DNA of 64,000 nt from Burhinus oedicnemus (Eukaryota > Chordata > Aves > Charadriiformes > Burhinidae), in NCBI GenBank assembly GCA_008921705.1, contig VFFE01007101.1, positions 815,304 through 879,303 on the forward strand, given 5' to 3'. Shown here one piece after another: positions 26,891 through 41,808 of this stretch (position 1 is the first letter of the stretch; the number at the start of each line of letters is the position of its first letter). Below the pieces are notes generated by a model that was given only the letters and a program-made list of their open reading frames with translations, was not told the DNA's origin and searched no databases. The position numbers and the translations under genes were made by a program.

Positions 26891-28440
26891 AAGCACCCTC
26901 CATTACTTATTTACTACAAAGGAAGTAATTCCCTTGGCTTCTGATCCCAGTGCCTGCTTGTGGCTAGACTGTACCAATGGTAGTGTAAAGGAAGACACAG
27001 CTGCATTTGTGAGAAAACTCATTAACTTCAATTGCTCTGCAAATTTCACAACACAGCTCTAGACGGCAACCTAATTAGTAAGAAGCACTATCCTTTTATA
27101 GATTAACTCTAAACCTAAAGACCGAGAAAAAGTGAAAGGTATCCAGGATAAAACTCATACTTGTCCTGATGTTCTCCAATAGCACTTTATTTTCTTACAC
27201 TGGTGTCCTGTCCTCATTTGACTGATCTCTTGATAGACGATTTTTCTACACTGAACAACATCAGACATTCTAAATAAAAGTAAAATGTCTATTTATTTAC
27301 TGCAGGTAAGCACAAAATACTAACTGGGGATGGCTTTTAATTTTCCTGTGATTTAGGTGAACGTATCCAATCAATGCAACCACGTAAAACTTATTTAAAA
27401 TTATGCACCTTTAATTGACTTAAGTGCAATTGCTGTACTTTTGCAAATCTCTGCATACTCCACCACTCTTCAGTACACTGTAGGCTTTTGGGATATGTAT
27501 TTAGTTTTATACAGGGCCACAGCCATGGACAGCCAAGATTTCACATTTATAAAACCATGGCCACTTGAAATTTCACCGGGACATCACAGATTGAAAGTAA
27601 ATCCTCTTCTACAATTGCCAGTATCAACCGCTTAAACTAAAGAGAATTTCCCTGAAAAAAACCTGTCACCAAATCAAGAACTGAAACATTCCATGCAAGA
27701 AAATGAACAAATTAAATGTTCATGGAGCAGCTGCCTTAAAAATCCTGATCAGGATTGTCCCATCTTTATATCCTTATTAAATGCCTTTAATTACCCAGTG
27801 CAGGTTTATGAGCAGTCACACGACTGTGGAAGAGGCCTTTGGGATACATACTGTGTATCTGATGGGGGCATGAGAAAGTGCCAGGAAAATTTATTTGGAC
27901 CAACAAGAGAAAATGGATTACTCCATCTTCTCTATGTAGGAAAATGGACTGCAGTTCCTATAATGTCCATGATCTGGGTTTCCTGATGATATCGTGGATT
28001 TTTATGTATCTTAATAACCAAGGGGAAACTACAAATTACTACAAATACACAAAGATATTTTTAACTACAGCTGTTGTTCAAGGAATAGTATCACTAGGTC
28101 CTCAAGGGCTGACCTTCAAGCCAGTGTTTATGAACAAACGAAGGCCAGATTGTATTATTCCCACCAAGTCTGCACATCTCGCTACCTCAGCGGAATTTAG
28201 CAGAAATCCATAAATTTGTTCTTTGATATTTTTAATCAAACACTGTTCCCATCATTTATCACCAGCAGGGCTACAAACAGCAGCAGTCTGAAAACCTGTT
28301 TAATCAAAGCAATCTTCTGTCTTAACTAACATTTGCAAGGAATGTATTAAATGCTTTGAAACTCACATGAACATCTGGTCCCAAGTGACAAACAGGTTTC
28401 TGGTTTTTTGAGTTCCTCTGCTCTGGATTTGTACTAGTAA
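26891..28440. other. Unique noncoding sequence
   Basis: No recognisable gene. Overlapping plus-strand frames at 27693-27986 and 27878-28213 (97 and 111 codons) match no domain known to me and show no codon pattern or splice context that I could defend. Confidence 0.5.
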
Positions 28441-28540
28441 AGAAAAAAAAAAGACCAAGGAGTAAAAAAAAAAAACAAAANNNNNNNNNNNNNNNNNNNN
28501 AAACAAAAGTATTCATTGATTTTTTTTTTTTTTTTTTCAC
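28441..28540. other. Assembly gap of 20 N in an A-rich/T-rich low-complexity stretch
   Basis: Exactly 20 N occupy 28481-28500. The left flank is A-rich with runs of 10-12 A, and the right flank has AAACAAAAG followed by a run of about 17 T at 28520-28537. The gap most likely marks failed reads or assembly through homopolymers. The true missing length is unknown. Confidence 0.95.
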
Positions 28541-31500
28541 AAATGTTACTAGATGCAAAATCCATCACAGGTCAGGCAACAATAAAAGCCCTATAAATAT
28601 CTATGCAACCTAAATGACAGATTTGTTATGGGTGAGTACCAAGAGCAGGAACACCGCAATGCATTAGATGCACCACATTCTGAAACCTTTTTTTGCATAG
28701 TCAGGGTAACTTCCAAAATTCTTGCAGGAAAAGAGCAGTTTTCAGTAATTACTATCTCCAACTACTGGGGGTTTTAACCTCTCAACTTCCACTTAAACCA
28801 AATTACCTCTCTTTCAACTGGAATTGCACCAAATGAAACATTAAAAGTTATGTCTCTGGGCTGTGATCAAGTAATTATTTAACAAAGCACAAACCATATT
28901 TCCTAAATCCAAACAGAACGCATCTAATGATGGATGGCTAAGTAATCCAGGAGAAATGAAAGGGGCTTTATTCTCTTCAACATTATCTACCATCTGCTAC
29001 AGTTCCCCTCCTTCCCTCCAGATTTTAGTGGGGTTAGTTTCACAGCAGGAAGAATGAAAAATACAGATTCATAAAAAAAAGACAGTAGACAGCCAACAAT
29101 TTACTAGAAAAATGTAAGAGTTCTATACCTAACTCCTTCTGGGAGTTCTTAGGGCTCAGAGTGAAAATTTTTACACAGAAACCTAACTCTGACAGGACAC
29201 CAGGGGTCACGTCCATCCACTTTGCACAGATTGTCAGATTTTGACTGGACATTTTTGTCTATTGAAAAATATCTGGATGTCAGATAAGTAATTTTGATGA
29301 AAGCTGTCACGGAAAAGGATGTTAAAACATCCCAACATTTTCCAACAGTCTTTCTTCAGCTTTGTACAACTTTACATACTTTTCTTGTATCACTTTTTTT
29401 TGAGATTGGAGCCTTGTTCCTACCAAAACCAACGACAATCAAAGATGATAATCAGTTCCAGAAGAAAAAAAACACTGGAAGCAAATCTCCTGTGACAGGT
29501 AAGGATCACCTAATGACATACCCAGGTATCGAGAATTCCTCCCGAGGCTGTTGGTTTGACTACATGTAAATCCCGAGGAAATTACCTTCCCTGAGATAAT
29601 TTGGACAAAAGAAAGAAAAGACATACACCTATAGATTTTGTCCTTATTTTTCAAGGGAGGGTATATTTAGCAAGAGGTAAGAATTCAGCTCAGGATAACT
29701 ATTAGTTCAGTTAGAAACTCTAATAAGAAAAGTCTAATCTTACTGCAAGGATCACACACTCTCCAAGGGGAGATATTGGGGGAGATATTGTTGACTTTCT
29801 TACCAGCCCATAGTGATACAGAATGAACATTTCAATGTTCACACAGATGCTTCTATGCCTCCAAGTAGCACAGAAAAAAATTAAAATGAATGGATTAGCT
29901 GGTGAATTTGGAAGAAAATCAGTGATCTAGGTAACACTGAAAAAAAGTACCATTTCATTATATGCACTCACAACAGGTCCACAATTGAAATACAGACCTG
30001 AACGCTCAAAAAGAAACACATTCTTCTATAACTTGAAGTTAACACCTGATTTGTGAAGATTCCCAATAAATTAACATTTCCACAGATACCACTACAAGTC
30101 GAAGACACAGCAGGCAGCAGCCACCCTACGACACGCAGACAGGGCTGTGGACACACTGGCTGCCAGCCCACAGTTACAGCCCTCGCACAAACTGAGCTCT
30201 GCCTGCCTTCCCACCGCAGCACTCACTCAGTCTCTACCCTCTGACCAACCACCGACTTTGTGCACAAAACGTAAGGGGATTGAATGTCATCAAAACTTCT
30301 GTCAAATTCAGATGGAATTAGCCAACAGGTTTAAAAGCTTTGGGAGTATAGGACACAGAGTGCAACCATATGTGTCTTAGCTCCTTAGAAAACCGTGCTA
30401 GGAATACTGCAGAAATTGAAGAGTGTTAGAGATAACCAATAAAATCCACTGCAGGAATACAAAGATGTCCTTTTGCAGAGCTCGTAGGAGACAGTACACT
30501 AAACATGGTAGGTACCAGGTCTACCACGATCTACCAAATTCACATCATTATTTTTCCATTTAGCAAGCATTCCTGTATATAGCAAGCATACTGGAGAAGG
30601 AAAGAGAGTGGCTGCACTCCTGATACTTTCCAAGACAGAAGACAAGCCTTGCTCTCGGAATAAATGGGTGAGTGGGGAAAAGTGCTTTCTCTCTCAAACC
30701 TAGTGATGTGGCTCCTTTCACAGCGAGCTCTAACAGCTCCTCAGTGTTAGCTTCAGACACAGATAACCACGTTGCTGGGTGTTAGGATATATTGTTTAAG
30801 AAATCAGCAGTGCATACACTCGCTTCTAAGCCATGCTTGAAAGGTACTGGGATTCCTACATGAGTAGGAATCCAGGATCTTCCCAAACAAATAACTAAGG
30901 TCTGGTGCAGCCATCAGGATGGACAGTGCAACAGGTCTGATTCTCTCTCTGGTACTAGACTGAGACCAGGTACATCGATGTTACTGGCAGATAAACAGGA
31001 CAGCTACAATCTCCCTCCCGGAGGTGGCAACTGTTATGCAAATGGAGTGCCATTAGCTGAAGGGTTTGAAGGGGAAGGAAGGACTTGAAGTAGGAAGATG
31101 CTTCATCTTCTCTTAATGTCCTGTCATCTGGCTTTGAAAGGCAATGATCATTAAGCCAGTTTTTAATGATGTGATGTACAGTAGCATCTGGATTTCTACT
31201 CCTGAACTGAGAAAACAGAAAAAAACCCCAGCATGTGCGAAGATTATGGTCCGTAGAAGGAAGGGAGTTCATACAACCTAACTAAAATAATGAAAAAAGA
31301 TAAAATTGATCCATTTAACTTTTAAAACATCCACAAACTACCAAATCCAGAGGGTCTATGTGCAAATAGCAAATAAATTACCCACCAACAATTATTAAAG
31401 CATAAGACAGCAAAAATTTTAAACTAGAAAGGCATCTAAAATGAGTTTTTCACACAGCCGCTTTTTAAAAAGTTAAAAAAATCCAAAGATGCAACAGACA

Positions 31501-32379
31501 ATGAGAAATAAAGCAATCAACACAGTAAAGGCATAAAGGACACAGAACCCTTCTTGTTATTGACGTTTCCCATAAGATATGAATAACACATTATTGTAAA
31601 AACCTTATCAAGATATACCATTAGCCCAATTTCAGTTTTCTCGAATAAATTATTTGAAGTGTTATTTATTATTTTAGTGACTTTGTATTTCTCTGTAACT
31701 TAATTTCCTCCTTCATTAAGTAGCGTTCTGATTTTGTTCTTTGATGAAATCTTGTGCCTTCACATTGCTGGAGAAAGCATATGCACAGAATAACTAATAC
31801 GTTTCCTGTTTTTTATAATCTTCCATATTTTTTCCTGCAACTTTAAAAATTATAAAATGCACTCAAATAACAGCAGCACTGTTTCTATCAGAAACATGAG
31901 GCCAACAATTAAGAATAAGCGTGTGAAAAGAATTCTCTGAAAATGTGAAATGCTCTACAGGATTCAGAGGAACACAGATTCTTCACACTAGGTGCCTATC
32001 ACATAGGTCTCACCAGAAATATAAACTAGGGCAAGCCAAGTATGAAAACAAAAAAGCTGATTTAAAACCAGTTTCATAAATTTGAAATACTCGAATACTG
32101 TGTATACGACAAAGAATGCATTTGTGTTTATTACCTATCATACAGCTAATAAAATGCACTATAAATAGCTCCCTATGAGGAAAGTGAAGAAAGAAAATAA
32201 TGCAGGAAACAAGTCAGTATTGGAGATCTTTCTAATAAATGAGGGTGTTGGTTTTCAACAGCAAATGTCTTGAACCCACTGCAATCAAAAAAACAGTAAT
32301 GATGATTTAACAGAATAAAATTTGCTAATTGCGTTTGTCTGTCCAGTATCATACCCTAATGAAAGAACTTAGTATTCCT
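28541..32379. other. Unique noncoding sequence
   Basis: No gene or named repeat recognised. 30090-30250 is GC-richer with overlapping open frames on both strands, but the translations are unfamiliar. Confidence 0.5.
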
Positions 32380-32440
32380 CTTCAAAAGAGGAGAGAAAGA
32401 GAGAGGGGAGAAGGGGAGAAAAGAGAAGAGAGAAGCAGTT
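32380..32440. repeat. Purine-only (GA)n-like tract
   Basis: A nearly pure A/G run of about 50 bases, including GAGAGAAAGAGAGAGGGGAG, around 32386-32437. Such tracts are simple repeats and can adopt triplex structures. Confidence 0.85.
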
Positions 32441-35400
32441 TCTCGCTTGTGAAAGCTGAATAACCTGCAGAGGAACAGCAAGTTCAGAAGAAACAAAACT
32501 TACGTAACAATTTACTGTAATGACAATTCAAAGTATCAAGAAATAGGCTTCAAAGGGTCATGAAAATTCTTCAGATTTAACACTAACTTGTAGTTCTTCC
32601 ACTGGCTTTTAAATTGAATGAACCCAAGATTCACATTTTCAGGTCTGTGTGTACTATCAAAAAGTACTTTGTGAAAAGCACAAAATATCATAAAACTCAT
32701 GACAATATCCTAAAAGAGGTCACTGTGAATGTCACCTGAGAAGACATCCCAAAGGCAATCTTTTGCCTCCTGGTGCTATTTTTGTGTCATTACCGTTAGG
32801 GTATGTGTACAGAACATCTTCACGTTTCTGGTACTGCAGGAACCCGCGTCACACGCATCGCCTGTTGGACCCCGTACACCCCATCTATCAGGCTGAGACA
32901 GCCCATAGGAAATAGTGTGCACCTATTGATGATACTGTCTCGTGCAGTGTAATAATCGCTGTGGAAAAACTCATTACAACTCACCATGAAACCATTCTAG
33001 ATTTCTGTCATCTAAACATTACCGATACAGCTTTAAACTGCATGAAACTGGGATAAGTCTTACAAAAATCCTCAAATAGGATGGCAATTACTGTTACTCT
33101 GGCTTGGAGTCACATCACTGGCCAAATGAATATTGGTTCCTGCAAGTTAGATGCTCCTACTCTTTTTCATCTTTTCCCTAGATACAAAAATACCTGAAGT
33201 CCACCCAAACAATTCAGTATAATTCAGGTGTTTCCCAATTAAAGATGGACAAAAATCAAGTCAAGTACATTTACCTGTGTGCATTGACAAACAAATGGCT
33301 CTGATAAGCTATATAGCACAAAATTCCTTAGCAATGTAACAAGCAAAACACAGTGGTACTGGCAATGGCAATCACTATAAAGATTTGATAATTCAGTTAT
33401 TTTTTTATGGGATACTGGTAAGTCTGTAATTGCAGAAAGGTTAAAAGGATCAGAGTAAAGTAACCCAGCTTCTTTATTGCTGTAAAGTTTAAAACAGCAA
33501 TGGAGGCTTAAATACAATTTTCTAAGTTCTTTGAATGGGAAAAAAATATATATTAGGAACCACAGAAGTCTATAAGAAACTGTTTTTGAAATACTACTTG
33601 AACTACAAGGACAGTTGCATTTCTTCCCACCAATTCATTTGAAGTTTATTCTAATACAAACTTTTCTTCTTTTTACTGATAGAAGTTCAATGCAACAACA
33701 TATACAATTAACATTAGCAATTTTACAGCATCCTCTGTATGGAATATGTGTGCTTTCTAGTAGGCTCCATCAAGAGAAGGACCATTTTTTTTAGACATTA
33801 ACTGTATTTTCCCTTAATATTAAATCAAGAAAATATTACGTGTCTATTTGTCAGAACATCTGATTCTTACCAAAGGGAAATGATTATGCATATGCAGGCA
33901 TTTAAAATGCTTGCTGAGCTATCTGCACCAAAATTACTCAACTAGTTAATGAAAAAAATACAAAAACAAACAAAAAAAAGTATTTGTGTTGCAAATGTTT
34001 TGAGTTGGCTCTCAAAAACAAACAAGAAACGCCCAATACATACGCACACAAAGCAAGATTCTTTAAACGTTCCCTTAGCTCCATGGTAAATCAGAGAGAT
34101 TCATCCTGCTATGACTTGTGCAATTTTGACTGGCACAATAAAATGATTTTGCAAGTGAAAACAGCTTTCTGTTTCACAAAATGAAAAGTTGCCTCATCAA
34201 AATGAGGAGAGAGAACTGAAGGTCAGAACAGTGATTCATCTTCCTAAGGCAGAGTCACATCGAAGAGACCCTGAAAGCGTCAAGTAGTTACTTATGGGCA
34301 TTTGAAAGAAGAAAAAAAAAAAGAAAAATCACATAAATGAAAATTGTCTGAAAATAAGCACCAATTGTCTGTCTGGTTTTGGAGCTATTGTGCCTTCCAC
34401 AGTGTATCACTAAGATGGGTGATTATAGCAAATTATTGTAAAGACAATCTTCTAGGGAAGTTTTGAGAGAGACATTGATTGGTTAGTAAGTGTACAAAAG
34501 ATGAGGAAAAGACAGAAAATGAATAGCAATAAAAAGAGGGAATACATTAAAAAAGAATAAACTGAAGACAGACAAAGAAGCTCCTAAAGTTTCTTTTGTT
34601 TAACATTAACCCTAAGTGAATGAAACTGTAAGACATCCTTCTTTGCCCAGGAACACATTTTTTGTTTTCTAGTTACAAGTGAAAAACCAATCCTCTGATT
34701 TGGTCTCTGCAAACAGCAGTGCTGAACAAAACTCCCAGTCAAATCAATGGAAAGAGTCCTGGTGGCTGCAGGGAAAGCCCTTGTACATCCATCAAGTAGG
34801 TGGCCTTTTTGCAAACCTTCTGTGTCTGTAACCATCAACCTCACGGAAACAGGTGTAGACACATAATGGGAATTATTACCTGTGTTCAGAGTGCAGAGGC
34901 ACCAAAGAGTAATTGAAGGATGATCAATTCTCACAAAGCCAGGTCGCAGCATCTATATGTTGTGACAGATTTGGACACAATGTGTAAGGAGCTCAGCCTT
35001 AGACCTGGTTCCTACACAGCCTTTCAGCTTCCTTTGCATGTTATTAAAAAGCAAGGCAGAATAAGGTTTGTAGATGCTCCAGCTTAGAGGCATGGCTGCT
35101 AGCACAAGAGACAAAAAGCATGAATTCTTTTACAGTGCCAATACATACAGACAATGACAGCTCTGTTAACCCTTGTAACTGTTTCTTATCTGCAAAAGAA
35201 GTGCTACTAAAATATTTGTTGAAAAGTAGTCGAAAATCTTTCAGTTTTGATAGGAAGATTTAAGGTGGATGGTTTCTTAATTATAAGCATTCTCCTGAAT
35301 ATACATTCCTTCATGGAACTTCACTTTCACTTTTATTGTCTTCATCTCTTCTCAAATCCATCTTTGCATCATCACATATCATATTGTGATTTACTAAATG

Positions 35401-38400
35401 CATAACTTTGTCATGGTCTTTATACCACAGGATCCTCACTGAAATTTAAGAACAGATTAGCTTTAACCGATTTAATCTGAATTGAACTGACTTCTGGCTC
35501 ATACACAGTACACACAAGTTTCATTAGAGTGAGAAAAGTATGGTCAGCAGAGAAGGGCATAATCCCTTAAAACAGACTGAATTTGAAACCAGAATCATTA
35601 TTTTCTAACTCTCCTTAAAATAAAAAATGAAAAACTATATTTCTTGTAATTTTTTTTTACCATTTACTTAAAAATTAACCTCAGTAACCTAACCAGGTTT
35701 GCTTTTTATTTTTACTTGTATATGTATTTAGCTCACAAAATTTTCAGAGTAGCAATTGTGTTTTCACAAAAAAATTGTATATTACTTAGTACAATAAGGA
35801 CAGCATCACCTGGTATAGCTTCAATAGAATTTGATGTTATAGAAGACGTTTAATCATGAACTACTGTATAACAGTAAAGTTGTCAACTTTTGTATGGTTA
35901 GCTACAGAAAAGCAACTAGTTTATGCGACGCACATGACAGGATGTATGACTACATGCACAATGTATTTGAACACTATTGTGTCCCACATACATTGTGATA
36001 TACCAATTCTGAAAAAGACGCTTCCATATCAAAGTTGTTTTCACACAGAAGTCTAAATAAATTTTGACTAGATTAATCGTATGTATTATGGTACAGCCTA
36101 AAGGCACACCTAAATGGGAGTTTCTTTATTCCCTCTCTCTCACACAAGAAAATACTGCACTCAAGGGTTTCTAAGGTAAGAAAGGAATGGTACAAAGCAC
36201 AAAGGGAAGAAAAAGCCTACAGGCTGAGACTTTTCTAAAGTTACTCAGCAACGGATGTCAAAGGGAGATACTTCTCTGTATTATGGATATTTTTGTTACT
36301 GGCAATTAAAAATATTTGCCGTTCCAAAGTAGGGTGAAGATTCAGAAATACATTCACAAATTTTGAAATATCTTGGCTTAATTTCAGTAGCATATACATA
36401 CTTTTTTCTTATGACTTAAAAGTTGTTTCAAACTTTTTAAGTGATGAAAGCACAATAACTGTAAGATTTAAGAATTTTGATTCTGTCAACTCCACTGATA
36501 AACATTTATGTGTACATTGCAGGTAACTGGTGCTCATAATCTATCGCCGCTTTTCAAAACTAGTTTCTCCTTAGCCATAACTGATTCTTCTTTTCAAACA
36601 TTGTTTCTTTCATAGCAAATTCTATGATTTTCTTCAGTTTCAAAGCATATAGTAAGTACAAAACTCTTTTGTACAGTAAACAAGCTAGAGTAAGTTCAAT
36701 AAAACAGGAGGATAAAATACACCTAAAGCACTCTTGACACATGCCAGAGAACAAGCATTTGCCCAGCATACTGACATCACTCTGTAAAGGCACCAGAGAA
36801 AGTGAAAGAATTCACTCTCATGACGAACCTTCAAATGAAAATATTGTGAAATCGAATCATTGTTCTTACAGTTTTAATACTTAAATCTCATTCAGCCACA
36901 GATGTGGCATTGATAATACTGTGAAATTATTTCTGTATCCCTTCAAAATGCAATGTCTGATGCTGTCTCCCATTCATCATACCTTTTGCTGTTATTACGA
37001 CATTAAGACCACAAGAGTACTATCTCCAGATCATAATGAGAACTGGTGAAAATTATTTCTTTTTCCACTTTGGTATCACCTTTGTCATAGCACAGATTAA
37101 TTCTGTGTCATCTGGGAACACACATAGTTACGCTACTGTAAGAAATGAGTTACCTATGCAGAACTAGTTTGACTTTTCAGTATTCTGGTACACGTTGTTC
37201 CTTCAAAGCTCCTCTCTATAACATTCCTTGATAAGGCTACTTCTCTTTTAGATACCATTTAATGAATATGAAGCCTGAGTAACAGCCCTGTAAAGCAATG
37301 AAAAGGCTGACAGTTGATGTCAAAATGAGAGTGGAGTGTATTCTGAATGTCTGCCCAGTCTACGCATTCCCTATGGGATAATAAAGCAGTTAAAAAAGAG
37401 AGCAGTGGAATGGCTACTCAATCAAATTACAGCATGTAGAAAAGGTCAAAGCAGTAGACCACAATGATATAATTCACAGATTATACAAGACATTAAAATT
37501 CTGATATGACATTCTTTGGGAAAAAAAGATTGTAACAAGGACAGAAAATGGCAGGACATTAATCCATTCCCATGACAACATTTGTACCCAAACTGGAAAA
37601 TGTACAACTGCAACCTTTGTTAAGTCTTTGCTAAAACTGGTTACATGGCTTAATTTCGGATACTACATATTGAATCCCTGTCAACAAGTTCTGCTTATAT
37701 GTAATGGAACTGGGCAAAGGGATGAAGTTGAATGACACAAGTTGTATTTCTAAGGATATACATAATTTCATGACATCAGATCCTTCCATTTCAAAAAGCA
37801 ATTGCATGCATCCTGTATAAGCCTGAACAAATGTAGATATAAGTTTAAAGTATATGTAGCAGACATGTGAACAAGCGCGCTTGAATGTATAAAATTATGT
37901 TAATTAAATTGTTATTATTTGTATCTCTGTAGGACCTGAATTTGTTAGTCAAGTTAAGGAACCATCATATTTGCTATAGTAGAAGCAAAGGAAGACGTGG
38001 TCACCTTCACCCTAAGAGTTTATGGATCTAATGTTAAACATGACGTGACAAGCAACTGGAGCAGATGGCAGTAACAACTGTAAAGACAATATAAATGCAA
38101 GGTCCCAACAGCTAGTGAGGAGCCTGATCAAAAGTAGACAGAAGTCAGCAGGAAGATGCCCACTGCTTGAAAGGGCATCATACCAAGCCTTTGATCACTC
38201 CAATTATTTTCTTATCATTTATAGCTTTTTGGTTTTGTAACTCAATAAATGAATGATACCAACTACACCAAACTGTGGCTCGCCTTAGGCATCACCATTC
38301 ACACACTTCTTGTGTGTCACAACAGAAAAATGTTTTGCAAAACAATCAGAGAAAAAAGAAGTTGTGTCTGCAGTACACTGTGCAAAAGACATTTGCAGGA

Positions 38401-39455
38401 GCAGCACGTATTGCAAGTCCACTTTGACTGCGGCAAACGTGGAAAATATTTTCCATAAGATCATTTCTTTAAAATTTGGAACAGAAGGAACTGTGAGTTT
38501 CAATAGTAAATTTACCTAAAACTACTTTGACTTTTAATACACTTAAAATTCTCAGAATAGTTATCCAGGGAATACCTGAAGTCCAGCTTTTCATTAACAT
38601 TAAACCATGTACCTTCATCTTTGACACAGCAGTAGCATTAAAGCTGGTTATAAAATTTTAAGACAGAAAGGACATAAGCTACAAAGGGACTCTCTTCTGC
38701 CAGCGTGACAATCCTAATACAAATGTAGATTTTACATTCCATTATCTTTGGTGATTAAAGGTCAGTTTGTACATACAGAAAGTAGCTTCCAAGCGGTTTG
38801 AGTTCATGCCCTTACATCATGAAAACTTCCCTATGGGGAAAAAGTCACGAACATAACCATAAAGAATATTGTGTTTGATGATGTAACATGCCAGCTTTAT
38901 CATTTCTTTCCTGTTTATAGAGCCACAGCAGGTGAAATAGTTATCTGTGTGTTTTGCAGCCAAATCTCAGAGGCAGGATTTCTTGTTCCAGACTTTATGC
39001 TTAGCCCATGACTGAGATTTATTTGCTCTTATTTCTTGCCATCCTCTTTTGTACTTCAGAGCCAAACAAGCCTGAACTATAGCTCAAATGTTTAGGCTGG
39101 CAGCTTCAAAGATACACTCTGCTAAGCACTGAACTGTAACTTGGCCTTTAAGAGGATGTACTACTGTAGTATCATATAATTATATTTTCAGGCTAAATTT
39201 TTTAAGAACTTTTCAGGTTTTTACAGTTTTTAAACATTTAAAACCTTCTTACTTATGTAGAACATGCAAGAGAGACTGGGAACCTTTATTATAAAAACAT
39301 CAAATCAAAGTAATTTGTTCTACTCTTCCAGCTTGCATCCCTAGTTATTAACAGTATTAGCTACATAGCATACTCCAGTAACTCAGGTCAGAGCACCAAG
39401 GAAATGAATTAGAGAATAATCTAATTTAACAACTGTTTAAATATAAAACTGCAAA
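32441..39455. other. Unique AT-rich noncoding sequence
   Basis: No gene, RNA or recognisable mobile element. 32820-32880 is a small CpG-bearing spot. The longest open frame (122 codons, 34584-34952, minus) matches no family known to me. Overlapping three-frame openness at 38249-38519 reflects low stop density rather than an identifiable gene. Confidence 0.5.
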
Positions 39456-39561
39456 ATCACAGGAAAATTTAGATTGGAGGGGACCTCTGGAGGTCATCTA
39501 GTGCAACCTTCTCCTCAAGGCAGGGCTAACTTCAAAGGTGGATGCATTTGCTGAGGACCTG
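39456..39561 (-). mobile_element. CR1 3' end fragment
   Basis: The segment from ATCACAGGAAAATTTAGA (39456 on) through GGACCTCTGGAGGTCATCTA (39481-39500) to the region around AGGCAGGGCTAACTTCAAAG (39518-39537) matches the 3' untranslated end of a CR1 element read in reverse. Only about 105 bases remain, with no coding part. The terminal repeat is eroded, so this is an older, strongly 5'-truncated copy. Confidence 0.85.
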
Positions 39562-41808
39562 AATAAAATATGCATAGGTAGTACCCAGGACTTCACATTT
39601 TCAGCCAAATGTTAGGCTACGGTCTTAAGATCCCTGTTATGTTCTCTCTGGCCCTATGGATCTTTCATGTATTTTTCAGATGGTAAGTCAACCTCAAAAG
39701 CTGCCTTAGCTGGTTAAAAATGCGGGTCAGAGTCTGTTTCCTGTTTACTGTAACAGAGGCTGGAGCTCGATTAGTATGTTTACTGGCAACCACAGTACAC
39801 ATTATTAAGAATACTGATAAAAAAATGCTGTAACAGCTCTCACCATCAGAAATCCCATTCTAAAATCAGATCAGCCTACCAAATTTAAAAGCCAACAGAT
39901 TTATCAAATTGTACACATACATTCAGGTAAACAGCAGTAAAAACACTGTCTGAAAAAAGTAAGTCAGAGTTTTTACTTCAAAGCAACTCTACATTTCCAG
40001 ATGATCCCATCAATAAACTCAGAAGCACGCATGGTTCTCTGATGTATTTTCCCACATCCTCCTAAGAAAGTGACGATGTTGGTTAAAATCTCACAATTAT
40101 GAAACAATGTCCTGCAGAACCTGAATTTTGCAGTACATTAACATGGGTAAAAAATCCTTATTGAGCTACTAAAACTTAAACCAACACACGTTCAAATGAA
40201 AGAGCAAGTTTGCAACAGGTGTTTTAGTTTTTTATTGCTGCAGCTCCCAGGGAGTCTCATTCCAGGCCTCCAGAGATCTGAAAACTCTGCCCACTCAGAC
40301 CTCTGCTCATAGCGTGTTGATACACAAACTCTTCCCAGTGCTGAAGTACCACTGAAATGAAAGTGCAGAGACCACTCACCTTTGTACGCTTGTTATTAAA
40401 GGTGCCTAATAAAGTTATAAATGTTCTTACTGGCTAAATCTCATAGTAAGAACTACATTGTTCATGCACTCAACTGTTTTCTCTTCCCATTATTTGTAAC
40501 AAACACCAGCAAAGCTTCTTTCTTTCATCCCTGACATTATTATTTACATTTTGAAGCCAGCACTGTACTGGAACAAAATAACTGTCACGATATGTACTTC
40601 TTTCTTTCCAGCAAATTAGAGCTTTGGTGCAAAACACGTAAGGCTATTGAAGTCAAAAGAATTATACCATGGATAAACCACCCTACTGATATTTTACAAT
40701 TTGATGTCATTACAACACAAGCTTTAGCTTGTCTGTGACACACAGTGCAATGTTCTTTAGAGAAGTAAACTCTGTTCGTTACTGTGTTCGTTGCAAAATG
40801 TTTCAGATGGGACTCTGCTGCCTTTTCCCATTCCATTTTAAATGTTTGATACATATGTCTTCAGGGAAAGACCTCTCTATTTGCAGCGTCTTTGATTCAA
40901 AGATACTGCCATCCTCTTCACTTAGGAAGTACTGAAAACATATAATTTATTACTGGGAAATCTGTGAGCTGAGATGTGTCATATTTCCTAGGCGATATGT
41001 TAGGCAAAAAGCAGCACATAGCATTTGGTGTCTTTTACCACTAAAAGAAGAGAGAATGACCTTGCACAATAGAAGAGAGATACATTTCCAGCATTAACTA
41101 AGCCAAAGCTCCTGGGAAGCGTGTGGTGGCATCGTAATTTCTTTTCTACCACTAGTATTGATGTGTGCACTGCTGCAGAAAAGGGTAGAAAGAACAGAAA
41201 GGCCGGGATTTAAGAGTAAAAATACAAAAAGAGGAGGACAAGCAATTATCCATACACTGTATTATTTAAAATTATATCACAAAATAGCAATGGATAATTG
41301 TACTGCATTGTGTGGAAATCATTGATTATGATCAATTTCAGTCTTGGAAAGCCATACTACAAGGGAAGGTCATAATAGTAAATTTATATCTCCAAAGGGA
41401 TGAAATGGTGTCAGAAAGAAAGGATATATTGTGATTTTACTTTCTTTGGGTATTTTGTAAGAGACCACAATACAGAGAAAATTTAGGTCTTATGTGGCCA
41501 TATGACAATAATACTACTCTTTAATATTTTGTTGAATTCTACTAATCTCTCCACATACAAAGACAGTCTAATTTAGGGTGCCTGATACAAAGCAACATCC
41601 AAGGTACATCACATTTTACAAGTGCTCCTGAAGATTCCTATTACCTCCCATCCCAATATGCTTTAAATAGACCAGTTCCTTGCCACTGAAATCCACTCAC
41701 TTCTGGGACAAAACATGAAGCTATATTGGTATCATAACACAGGCTTGGACCCACTGGCCCAGTGCTGTCATATCTCAAATAAACTGGGTCTTCTGATCAG
41801 TAACAGAC
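39562..41808. other. Unique noncoding sequence
   Basis: No recognisable gene or repeat. Short chance frames only. Confidence 0.5.

Noticed and set aside
26693..26944. 83-codon plus-strand frame rich in Y and I
   Set aside because: Produced by the TA/CA low-complexity tract.
27693..28213. Two overlapping plus-strand frames (97 and 111 codons)
   Set aside because: Different frames of the same DNA, neither with recognisable motifs; consistent with chance openness.
28322..28558. Minus-strand open frame running across the N gap
   Set aside because: The frame depends on unknown bases and on poly-K/poly-F homopolymers; not meaningful.
34584..34952. 122-codon open frame, minus strand
   Set aside because: Translation resembles no family known to me. 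No frame conservation evidence available.
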